Part shown: in pieces, positions 7,802 through 13,422 of the stretch
How the letters are laid out: every line of letters starts with the position of its first letter
Numbering within the stretch: position 1 is the first letter of the stretch
Origin: an uncultured Treponema sp.
GTDB taxonomy: Bacteria; Spirochaetota; Spirochaetia; Treponematales; Treponemataceae
Assembly: GCA_937891125.1 (NCBI GenBank)
Contig: CALAEZ010000248.1
Span: 1-13,908, forward strand
Direction of reading: 5' to 3'
DNA: 13,908 bases
Position numbers and translations under genes: made by a program
The notes under the pieces: model-generated
Seen by the model: the letters and a program-made list of their open reading frames with translations, nothing else
Databases searched by the model: none
What the model was told of the DNA's origin: nothing

Positions 7802-8356
7802 ATGAACTTTGGAGACATACTAAATCAGTGGGCAAGCCAAGAGAAAAAAGCGAACTCACAGAAAAAGCAACAGCAAGTTTCACACAAAAAAGCAAATGCG
7901 CCAACCGCAGAAGAGAAAGCGGCAATGAAGCAAGGCTACACGCCCGAACAGATTATGCAACAAGACGCGCAACGCACTATAAACCCGATGGAGCTGTGGC
8001 TTAGACGCTACGGCACTATAGACAAGGATGCCATTGCCGCTGCCTATGAAGAGCAGCACCGCATGGAAAGTCGCGAATACTTGCGTACTATGCCACCAGA
8101 AGCACGCATTGACTTACACGGCATGACGCGCGATGAAGCCTGGAGCCGCCTTGAGCAATTTACGACAGACTGTAAACGACGAGGCTTAAAAAAAATATTG
8201 ATTGTACACGGAAAAGGAAATCACAGCCACGGCTCCGACCCGGTGCTTGGACCACTGGTGCGCACATTTATCGAGCGCTGCAAGGATTTAGGCTCATCCG
8301 GGCACCCCGATGCACGCGGTGGCGGAAGTGGCGCGACATGGGTAATCATCAAGTAA
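7802..8356 (+). CDS. Smr-domain protein
   Basis: A 184-residue protein. The first 95 residues are polar and probably partly disordered (many K, Q and A), and the C-terminal 85 residues form a Smr domain. The two family landmarks are present: IDLHGMT (103-109) and VHGKG (135-139), followed by the glycine-rich GGGSGATWVIIK end. Smr domains, as in MutS2, bind or cut branched DNA or RNA, and stand-alone forms include ribosome-rescue nucleases; this single-domain version cannot be placed further. GGAG at 7792-7795 precedes the ATG. It is 58 nt downstream of batD with no visible terminator between, so it may be cotranscribed with the bat genes. The strong terminator at 8538-8575 would end that transcript. 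Confidence 0.9.
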   Translation: MNFGDILNQWASQEKKANSQKKQQQVSHKKANAPTAEEKAAMKQGYTPEQIMQQDAQRTINPMELWLRRYGTIDKDAIAAAYEEQHRMESREYLRTMPPEARIDLHGMTRDEAWSRLEQFTTDCKRRGLKKILIVHGKGNHSHGSDPVLGPLVRTFIERCKDLGSSGHPDARGGGSGATWVIIK

Positions 8357-8396
8357 TAATGGCAGGATGCACTACGCATGGTATTCGCAGCATAGC

Positions 8397-8448
8397 TTCG
8401 AGCGTGCGCTCGAATAAATGTACGACAAAAATCGCAAAGCGATTTTTG
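8397..8448. repeat. Double-hairpin repeat, copy 1
   Basis: Two perfect hairpins stand next to each other. Hairpin A (8397-8414) is TTCGAGCG / CGCTCGAA with a 2-nt loop. Hairpin B (8426-8448) has a 10-bp stem, CAAAAATCGC / GCGATTTTTG, with loop AAA. They are joined by a linker containing ATAAATG and TACGAC. The segment 8406-8426 recurs in copy 2 with 18 of 21 positions the same, although the arm sequences of hairpin B differ. Confidence 0.75.
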
Positions 8449-8460
8449 CTGTTATCAAAT

Positions 8461-8476
8461 CCGACAAGGATGTCGG
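8461..8476. repeat. Small hairpin between the two repeat copies
   Basis: CCGACA and TGTCGG form a perfect 6-bp stem around the loop AGGA. It lies in the spacer between the two double-hairpin copies and has no T-tract, so it is not a terminator by itself. Confidence 0.6.
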
Positions 8477-8489
8477 CTGCCCGGCGCAT

Positions 8490-8536
8490 GGAGGCGCTCC
8501 TATAAATGCACGACCGAAATTGCATCGCAATTTCGG
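8490..8536. repeat. Double-hairpin repeat, copy 2
   Basis: This has the same plan as copy 1, 88 nt further on. A short hairpin GGAG / CTCC with loop GCG (8490-8500) is followed by the conserved ATAAATG...ACGAC linker and a hairpin (8514-8536) with a perfect 10-bp stem CCGAAATTGC / GCAATTTCGG and loop ATC. Hairpin B is 23 nt long with a 3-nt loop in both copies, but its stem bases differ on both arms together, i.e. compensatory change. Confidence 0.75.
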
Positions 8537-8537
8537 C

Positions 8538-8575
8538 AGAATAAAAAACCGCCATGGAAGGCGGTTTTTTATTCT
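8538..8575. terminator. Strong bidirectional Rho-independent terminator between smr and infA
   Basis: A perfect 16-bp inverted repeat (8538-8553 with 8560-8575) has a GC core CCGCC / GGCGG, a 6-nt loop ATGGAA, and A and T tracts on the two flanks. It can terminate the bat/smr transcript on the plus strand and the infA transcript on the minus strand. The infA stop codon (8574-8576) overlaps its edge. Confidence 0.92.
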
Positions 8576-8795
8576 AACGTTCTCGGAAAATAATACGTCC
8601 GCGGTTTAAGTCGTATGGAGAGAGAGCGACCTTTACGCTGTCGCCAGGAACAATTCTAATATAATGCTTACGCATTTTTCCTGACAAATGTGCCATAATC
8701 ACGTGTCCACCATTTTTTAACTCTACTCGAAACTGCGTGTTCGGCAACGCCTCTTTTACAATGCCTTCAACCTCAATAGCTTCCTCTTTAGCCAC
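8574..8795 (-). CDS. infA: Translation initiation factor IF-1
   Basis: A 73-residue protein, the normal IF-1 length, made of a single OB fold. Diagnostic stretches are EGIVKEALPNTQFRVEL, GHVIMAHLSGKMRKHYIRI and GDSVKVALSPYDLNRGRI. IF-1 binds the ribosomal A site during initiation together with IF-2 and IF-3. Translation starts at GTG (8793-8795) with a strong GGAGG at 8800-8804. The gene stands alone, diverges from the DksA-like gene, and is closed by the two-way terminator that overlaps its stop codon. The protein is basic, as expected for IF-1. No anomalies. Confidence 0.98.
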   Translation of the reverse strand: MAKEEAIEVEGIVKEALPNTQFRVELKNGGHVIMAHLSGKMRKHYIRIVPGDSVKVALSPYDLNRGRIIFRER

Positions 8796-8823
8796 GATTC
8801 CTCCAAAAAAATAAAAAAAATGT

Positions 8824-8852
8824 TTGCCTTTTCAGCAATTTACCCGTATATT
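8824..8852 (+). promoter_or_regulatory. Candidate sigma-70 promoter for the DksA-like gene
   Basis: TTGCCT (8824-8829) and TATATT (8847-8852) are separated by 17 nt. The predicted start near 8859 gives a leader of about 55 nt that includes the inverted repeat at 8867-8909 and the ribosome site. A closer TATACT (8885-8890) lacks a -35 box and would cut off the leader. Confidence 0.55.
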
Positions 8853-8880
8853 AGTATCTACAATTCATTAGATTTGTCAA
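8853..8880 (-). promoter_or_regulatory. Candidate sigma-70 promoter for infA
   Basis: On the minus strand a perfect TTGACA (8875-8880) is followed after 16 nt by GATACT (8853-8858). It abuts the opposite-strand promoter of the DksA-like gene, so each transcription start would fall within the other promoter. The infA leader would be about 50 nt and rich in T. Confidence 0.65.
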
Positions 8881-8909
8881 CAAGTATACTAACAGGAGTA
8901 AAATCTAAT
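8867..8909. repeat. Inverted repeat enclosing the ribosome site of the DksA-like gene
   Basis: ATTAGATTT (8867-8875) and AAATCTAAT (8901-8909) are exact reverse complements 25 nt apart. The loop contains AGGAG (8893-8897). As RNA this is an AT-rich stem just before the ATG at 8914. As DNA it could be an operator, and its left arm adjoins the infA -35 box. Confidence 0.5.
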
Positions 8910-8913
8910 CACT

Positions 8914-9270
8914 ATGGAAAAAGCTTTCGTAGAAAAAATGGAACAAGAGCTGCTTAAGCAGCGCAATACTATTCTTGCATCCCTTGCTGCACAAACAGAG
9001 GATCTGAAAAAAATTGTAGAGACAACAGATGTTGGTGACGACATTGACGTTGCCTCTGACGTTGTTGATGGAAAAATGCTCGAATCATTAAGCGCACAGG
9101 ATCAAAATCGTCTGCGTCTTATAAACAATGCACTTGACCGCATCAAGCAAGACAAATATGGACTCTGCTTAAAGTGCGGGAAGGAAATTCCTCAGGAACG
9201 CTTAGAAGCGCTCCCGTATGCGTTTATGTGTATCAACTGCAAGAGTATAGACGAGCGCAGAAACAGATAG
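8914..9270 (+). CDS. TraR/DksA-family zinc-finger protein
   Basis: A 118-residue protein. Residues 1-80 form an N-terminal helical hairpin. At its tip sits D42-D-I-D45-V-A47, matching the DxxDxA motif with which DksA reaches into the RNA polymerase secondary channel. A C4 zinc finger follows (C85-x2-C88 and C106-x2-C109). It is somewhat shorter than E. coli DksA and resembles the short DksA/YocK-type proteins. The likely role is modulation of transcription initiation, perhaps with ppGpp, or a general stress function. ATG 8914 is the first start after an in-frame TAA at 8899-8901. The only Shine-Dalgarno-like site (AGGAG, 8893-8897) is 16 nt away, unusually far. Family firm, ppGpp link inferred. 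Confidence 0.92.
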   Translation: MEKAFVEKMEQELLKQRNTILASLAAQTEDLKKIVETTDVGDDIDVASDVVDGKMLESLSAQDQNRLRLINNALDRIKQDKYGLCLKCGKEIPQERLEALPYAFMCINCKSIDERRNR

Positions 9271-9299
9271 ATTTCAAAAAATTGCATTGTTCTTTTTGA

Positions 9300-9329
9300 G
9301 CTCAGTTAGAAGCACACTTCTTTCTGAGC
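9300..9329. repeat. Hairpin between convergent genes, possible weak terminator
   Basis: A symmetrical stem of GCTCAG / CTGAGC, a TT/TT internal mismatch, AGAAG / CTTCT and the loop CACA lies 30 nt after the DksA-like gene and 35 nt past the PHP phosphatase stop. Neither strand has a proper T-tract directly after it, so it may be a 3'-end stabiliser rather than a true intrinsic terminator. Confidence 0.45.
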
Positions 9330-9364
9330 ATCGAGTGCCGGCGCTTTCGTGCACCATTTTTATA

Positions 9365-10213
9365 TCACAGCGAATAAAACGTGACAGTCCCTGCAAGCGG
9401 AACTGCATATTCCGTGTAGCCAGCGGCTTTAGCATACTGCCGAGCAACATCAAATTGCGCCACAATATACTCAGGGCTGTGAGCATCAGATGAAATCGTA
9501 ATCGGCACATTAAGCTCATGGAGCTTAGAAAGAAAATACGACGACGGATAGGGCGTAGGCACTCCAGCCCGAACCATTCCACCCGTGTTTATCTCCGCAA
9601 TAACCCCCGCTTTTGCAATCGCCTGTGCTGTTTCATCAACAGCTCGGCGGTACCAGCTGTCAGTTTCATCAAACAAATGAAGCTTCACATTTAGCTTACG
9701 CATTAAATCAGGGTGCCCCAAAATGGTAAAATCGCCTCGATTAAGCATTTCACGCTCTCGCGCAAAATAATCACACACTGCCTCTTTTACATTATCATTG
9801 TAACATCGACGAATACCAGACACGAGCTCTTCTGCTGTATTATCAACCGTAAAAATTCCCTTTTCATTTCCAATGTAGTGCACGGAACCAATGAGGTAAT
9901 CGGGAGCAAAGCGTTCATAGCAATCAAAGCGCGGAATACAAAGGCCTGGTACATAATCTGCTTCAAAGCCGAGCAAGATTCTGATTTTATCAGCATAAGC
10001 AAGCTGTAAGCGCCGAATTTCTGCACAATATGACTCGTGTGCACGCACTTCGAGGTGCCAATCTGACGAAAAAGGATACATACTGTGAGCAGAAAATCCC
10101 AATACCAGCAACTGCTCCTGCATGGCTGCCTGCACCATTTCCTCGGCAGAAGCTTTTCCATCACAAAACACCGTATGAGTATGCAGATTTGCAATAATAG
10201 ATTTAGTTTTCAT
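9365..10213 (-). CDS. PHP-family phosphatase, histidinol-phosphatase-like
   Basis: A 282-residue protein with the PHP metal-binding set: H11-x-H13 and D18 (NLHTHTVFCDG), H43 (GFSAHS), E84 (GFEADY), H112 (GSVHYIG), H167 (GHPD), E207 (AEINTGG) and D243-x-H245 (SSDAHS). These residues bind a tri-metal centre that hydrolyses phosphomonoesters. Length and motif order fit the HisJ/HolPase branch, which removes phosphate from L-histidinol phosphate. No other his gene is nearby, so a different phosphoester substrate is equally possible. Its ATG (10211-10213) lies within the end of the receiver-protein gene (11-nt overlap), pointing to translational coupling. The protein is soluble and cytoplasmic. 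The fold is certain, the substrate is not. Confidence 0.9.
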   Translation of the reverse strand: MKTKSIIANLHTHTVFCDGKASAEEMVQAAMQEQLLVLGFSAHSMYPFSSDWHLEVRAHESYCAEIRRLQLAYADKIRILLGFEADYVPGLCIPRFDCYERFAPDYLIGSVHYIGNEKGIFTVDNTAEELVSGIRRCYNDNVKEAVCDYFAREREMLNRGDFTILGHPDLMRKLNVKLHLFDETDSWYRRAVDETAQAIAKAGVIAEINTGGMVRAGVPTPYPSSYFLSKLHELNVPITISSDAHSPEYIVAQFDVARQYAKAAGYTEYAVPLAGTVTFYSL

Positions 10214-11447
10214 GAAGCACTTCTATAGCCTTTTGTAAAATCATTTCTGAAGACTGCGGCTTAACCATATAACTCCGCGCGCCCAAGGACAGCGCTGTAA
10301 TAACAGCATCCTTTAGTTTTGCCTCAGAGTACACTATTATCGGAATAGAAATTCCCTGCCGTCTGAGGAATTTAAGCACATCAAAACCGCTTAAGGGCGA
10401 CATAACAACGTCCATGATTGCCAGGTCATAATGTTTTTTTGACGTATGCGCAATAAACTCAGAGCCAGAAGAAAATAAATCACAGCGAATACCTATACTC
10501 GCAAAGGTTTTGTGCAAAAAGAGCCGCGTTTGCGAATCATCGTCAACGATGGCAACCTGTACCACATCGCCAGAATCATCTTTTGATGACTGCGAATACT
10601 CTGCATCAGAAGAAAAGCGCATTTCAATGGCACTTGGCGCTAATGCTTCGTCTAGCGTAAGGATTTTTTCGTTTATCTGCTCCTGCACATTCCCGGTCGG
10701 GTCACCGTCAATCAGCGAATTGAGCACTGCCGATATACTAGAAACAACCTCTACCCCGCTATACTGCCGATGCCCACGCACAAATTCAGGTAAAAATGCA
10801 TCAAGTGAGAGCACCTTTATATTACGTCTGTTTAAACGTCTGTTTGAAAGAATGTTATCAAACAAAAGCTCAAGATTGGCACCATCCATAAATCCAAGCT
10901 CAAGATTAGTCATCATAAGAATAAGCTTAGGCGTAATCAAATTATTTTTTTCGATAATTTCCGCAAGCTTGTATTTTAAGAGCAGAATCTTTTCGCGATT
11001 TAAGCCTTCGGCAATTTCAACAAAAAGAATATTACTGTTCAAATGCACATCCAGAACGCAGGGGGTAGAATCCATAGAAAGTGCACCATGGAGCGCCGTT
11101 GCAATCGAAGAAAACAGAATGTCAAATTTTACGGGTTTGTTAAAATATTTTATAACACCAAATTGAATAAGCTCTGCAACCCGTGCACGGGGAATCTTCT
11201 TGCCACAAATAATAATCGGCGTCTTCGTTGCATTCGGATCCCGTTTTTTTTTCATTAGAAACTCAAGAATCGTGTGTAACTCATTTTCCACATCGATGAT
11301 GACTAAATCGGGAAGCATAGAAACAAGCTTCATATATGCGTCACGGCGAGAATCTGCTGTCTCGACAACAATTTTCTCTGAAGTAAGTTTTTCAGTCAAA
11401 AAATTCTGAAAGAGCGGACTCGCATCAATAAGCAACACTTGTTTCAT
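10203..11447 (-). CDS. Dual-receiver response regulator with a STAS-like middle domain (REC-STAS-REC)
   Basis: A 414-residue protein in three parts. Residues 1-120 form a receiver-like domain with D8, D52 (VIIDVEN) and K104 (NKP), but only one acidic residue at the first position and C81 where Ser/Thr is usual. Residues about 130-245 resemble a STAS (SpoIIAA-like) domain: NILFVEIAEGLN, a helix, then PKLILMMTNLELGFMDGANL, where the DSSG phospho-site is DGAN (A190 at the serine). Residues about 295-414 form a canonical receiver: D302-D304, D346 (IMDVVMSP), S374 and K397 (VKP). There is no DNA-binding or enzymatic output domain. The ATG at 11447 has no Shine-Dalgarno site and lies 6 nt after a good -10 box. 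It overlaps the PHP phosphatase gene by 11 nt. Receiver calls are firm; STAS is by pattern. Confidence 0.85.
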   Translation of the reverse strand: MKQVLLIDASPLFQNFLTEKLTSEKIVVETADSRRDAYMKLVSMLPDLVIIDVENELHTILEFLMKKKRDPNATKTPIIICGKKIPRARVAELIQFGVIKYFNKPVKFDILFSSIATALHGALSMDSTPCVLDVHLNSNILFVEIAEGLNREKILLLKYKLAEIIEKNNLITPKLILMMTNLELGFMDGANLELLFDNILSNRRLNRRNIKVLSLDAFLPEFVRGHRQYSGVEVVSSISAVLNSLIDGDPTGNVQEQINEKILTLDEALAPSAIEMRFSSDAEYSQSSKDDSGDVVQVAIVDDDSQTRLFLHKTFASIGIRCDLFSSGSEFIAHTSKKHYDLAIMDVVMSPLSGFDVLKFLRRQGISIPIIVYSEAKLKDAVITALSLGARSYMVKPQSSEMILQKAIEVLHEN

Positions 11448-11453
11448 ATATGA

Positions 11454-11482
11454 ATGATATACAAAGAACGCATATTTAGCAA
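11454..11482 (-). promoter_or_regulatory. Candidate promoter of the receiver protein/phosphatase pair, leaderless
   Basis: On the minus strand TTGCTA (11477-11482), 17 nt, then TATCAT (11454-11459; 5 of 6 to consensus). The -10 box ends 6 nt before the ATG at 11447, so transcription should begin at or next to the start codon. No ribosome binding site is present. Confidence 0.5.
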
Positions 11483-11499
11483 TCTTTATTTAGCCTAAT

Positions 11500-12081
11500 T
11501 TAATCCGATTCTTGTGGTGCAAAAAGACCTTTTACTGCGCGAACCATTCCCGTAGCGCCGTTTAGTATTGCACTCAAACACAAAATCGGTCCAAACGGAA
11601 TAAGCAGAATACTATACCGAAGGAAGAAAAGACCAAGCATAAAAATTACAAGCTTTTGAATAAACGTCACAAGGCTTCCGCCTCGCGTTTGCCGTGGCGC
11701 GCGGTACTGAGAGTACCAAAACGAGTCAGAATGTGCATTTTGTCCATAGGAGGAACGAGAAGCGCCAGAAGCAAACCATGCTTCAAATGGATCGTATGCA
11801 TTAGACTGCCTATTCTGTTGCCAGTCATTACTATTTGCCTGTTGCCATGCGCTAAACGGCTCTTGCTGATATGACGCACCAGCGGAATCATACTGTCTGC
11901 GCTTGGTTTCATCACCAAGCACATCATACGCTGCGCTAATCTGCTTAAACATATCCTCGCTCACCTTATCGCCTGGGTTGCGATCTGGATGATACTTAAA
12001 AGCAAGCGTTCGGTACGCTTTTTTTATTTCGTCTTGCGTTGCAGTTTTGGAAACTCCCAGTACCTGATACAAATCTTCCAC
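11500..12081 (-). CDS. J-domain protein with C-terminal membrane anchor
   Basis: A 193-residue protein. Residues 1-67 are a J domain with the HPD triad at 31-33 (KYHPDRNPGDK) and the following helix (MFKQISAAYDVLGD). J domains stimulate DnaK ATPase. Residues 68-135 are a low-complexity linker rich in Q, S, Y, W and N. Residues about 140-178 are strongly hydrophobic, enough for one or two membrane segments. There is no G/F region, zinc-binding repeat or client-binding domain, so this is a class C J protein and not the housekeeping DnaJ. It probably recruits DnaK to the inner face of the membrane. The start is GTG (12079-12081) with GGAG at 12091-12094. It lies downstream of the cheB terminator with its own candidate promoter. 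Confidence 0.9.
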   Translation of the reverse strand: MEDLYQVLGVSKTATQDEIKKAYRTLAFKYHPDRNPGDKVSEDMFKQISAAYDVLGDETKRRQYDSAGASYQQEPFSAWQQANSNDWQQNRQSNAYDPFEAWFASGASRSSYGQNAHSDSFWYSQYRAPRQTRGGSLVTFIQKLVIFMLGLFFLRYSILLIPFGPILCLSAILNGATGMVRAVKGLFAPQESD

Positions 12082-12135
12082 GCGTTCTGTCTCCTAAAAG
12101 GTTGCCACCACAAACGGTAACAGCCCTTCCACTGT

Positions 12136-12164
12136 AAAATACCAAGAATTTTCAGTAGTTACAA
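12136..12164 (-). promoter_or_regulatory. Candidate promoter of the J-protein gene
   Basis: On the minus strand TTGTAA (12159-12164), 17 nt, then TATTTT (12136-12141). Each box matches consensus at 4 of 6 positions. It sits between the cheB terminator and the J-protein start, where a new promoter is needed. Confidence 0.4.
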
Positions 12165-12166
12165 GC

Positions 12167-12189
12167 AAAAAAAAGCCGCACGGAGCGGC
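12167..12189 (-). terminator. Rho-independent terminator after cheB
   Basis: On the minus strand GCCGC / GCGGC forms a perfect 5-bp GC stem with a 5-nt loop (12175-12189). A run of eight T (12167-12174) follows directly. It starts 21 nt after the cheB stop codon and separates cheRB from the J-protein gene. Confidence 0.9.
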
Positions 12190-12210
12190 ATTATTAGCTA
12201 AGAGCTGTGC

Positions 12211-13413
12211 TTACACATGCTCACGGGCAAGCTTAGAAATTTCGTCTGCCATGGCTTCAAGCGGAACCTGCTTTTGTACGCCACCAAGCTCCCATGCGAC
12301 CTTCGGCATACCATAAACGATGGCAGTCTTTTCATCCTGACCAAGCGTCCATGCCCCCTGCTTACGCATCTCTGCAAGCTCGACAGCACCGTCCTTACCC
12401 ATGCCCGTCATAATGACACCAAGCGCGCGGTTTTGATAAACCTTTGCAACCGATTCAAATAACACGTCAGCAGACGGACGGTGCCCGTTACGCTGAGCAT
12501 CCTGCGATAAATGCAGAATCGTCTTAAAACCGTCTTTTTCTACATAAATGTGGTAGTTACCAGGAGCGATATATACATGTCCGCCTTCTACCACATCGCC
12601 TTCTTCCGCTTCCTTTACGCTGAGCGCACAAATGCGGTCAAGGCTGTTTGCAAACTCTTTGGTAAATCCTGCGGGCATGTGCTGTACAACCAAAACTGGC
12701 TGCTTAAGCTTTGGATCGATATTTTTGAACACATCGCGCAACGCATTTGGCCCGCCTGTAGAAATACCGATTGCAATAACCTCAATCTTACCTGGCTGAC
12801 GAAGCGGAGTAATGCTTGCAGGCTCTTTTGGCGCTGAAGGTTCAAAGGAGAACTTTGGCATAGTCGGCTTAGCTGCAGCAGAGCCAGCAAGGAATTCGCC
12901 CGCCTTATCTTTACCCATTGCACCTTCAAGCTTTCGCTTGACAGTGCGGTCAGATATAAGGCTTGCATAAAAATCATCGCCCGCAACCTTTTTGCCATGT
13001 AAGCGTGCATAGCGCCCGCCGTATGAAGCAATCAGCTCGATTAAACGGTCTGCAACCGAGCTAATATCGGCTGACGTTGAACCATTCGGCTTAGTAATAA
13101 AGTCTGCCGCACCTAACTCCAAGCACTGGATAGTAACAGCAGCACCTTTTTCAGCAATACTGGATAGAATGATAACCGGAATGTCGATGCGATGTTCCTT
13201 ACGATACTTAAGGAATTCAACACCATTCATCTCTGGCATTTCAATGTCGAGGACGATTACATCAGGTTTTGCTTCGGGTATTTTTTCAGTAAGAAAACGC
13301 CCGTTCATTGCTTTCGCAACAACCTTTAAGCCCGGCACATCCTCAATGGCGCGGGAAACGAGGTTTCTCATCAATGCTGAGTCATCACAAATTGCAACAG
13401 AAATATCGTCCAT
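12211..13413 (-). CDS. cheB: Chemotaxis protein-glutamate methylesterase CheB
   Basis: A 400-residue protein with both CheB domains. The N-terminal receiver (about 1-125) has D10-D11, phospho-acceptor D56 (VLDIEMP), S84 and K108 (TKP). A linker of about 80 residues follows (about 126-207), rich in A, K and P toward its end. The C-terminal methylesterase (about 208-400) carries the catalytic triad S218 (GISTGGP), H245 (VQHMP) and D341 (MTGMGKDG). It removes methyl groups from chemoreceptor glutamates, and can deamidate glutamines, once phosphorylated by CheA. Its ATG lies 9 nt after the cheR stop, with an AGGA that overlaps that stop, so it is translated together with cheR. A strong terminator follows. 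Confidence 0.97.
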   Translation of the reverse strand: MDDISVAICDDSALMRNLVSRAIEDVPGLKVVAKAMNGRFLTEKIPEAKPDVIVLDIEMPEMNGVEFLKYRKEHRIDIPVIILSSIAEKGAAVTIQCLELGAADFITKPNGSTSADISSVADRLIELIASYGGRYARLHGKKVAGDDFYASLISDRTVKRKLEGAMGKDKAGEFLAGSAAAKPTMPKFSFEPSAPKEPASITPLRQPGKIEVIAIGISTGGPNALRDVFKNIDPKLKQPVLVVQHMPAGFTKEFANSLDRICALSVKEAEEGDVVEGGHVYIAPGNYHIYVEKDGFKTILHLSQDAQRNGHRPSADVLFESVAKVYQNRALGVIMTGMGKDGAVELAEMRKQGAWTLGQDEKTAIVYGMPKVAWELGGVQKQVPLEAMADEISKLAREHV

Positions 13414-13422
13414 GTAGCCATC

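Noticed and set aside
8397..8575. CRISPR array
   Set aside because: Only two imperfect, palindromic copies with no unique spacers of even length and no cas genes.
8418..8609. A 63-codon open frame (starting MYDKNRK) across the hairpin region
   Set aside because: It consists of the hairpin arms read as codons, crosses the strong terminator and runs antisense into infA. It has no ribosome site and looks like translated repeat DNA.
8885..8890. TATACT as the -10 box of the DksA-like gene
   Set aside because: The nearby TTGTCA is only 5 nt away and no -35 box is found at 16-18 nt; the start would also remove the ribosome site from the mRNA.
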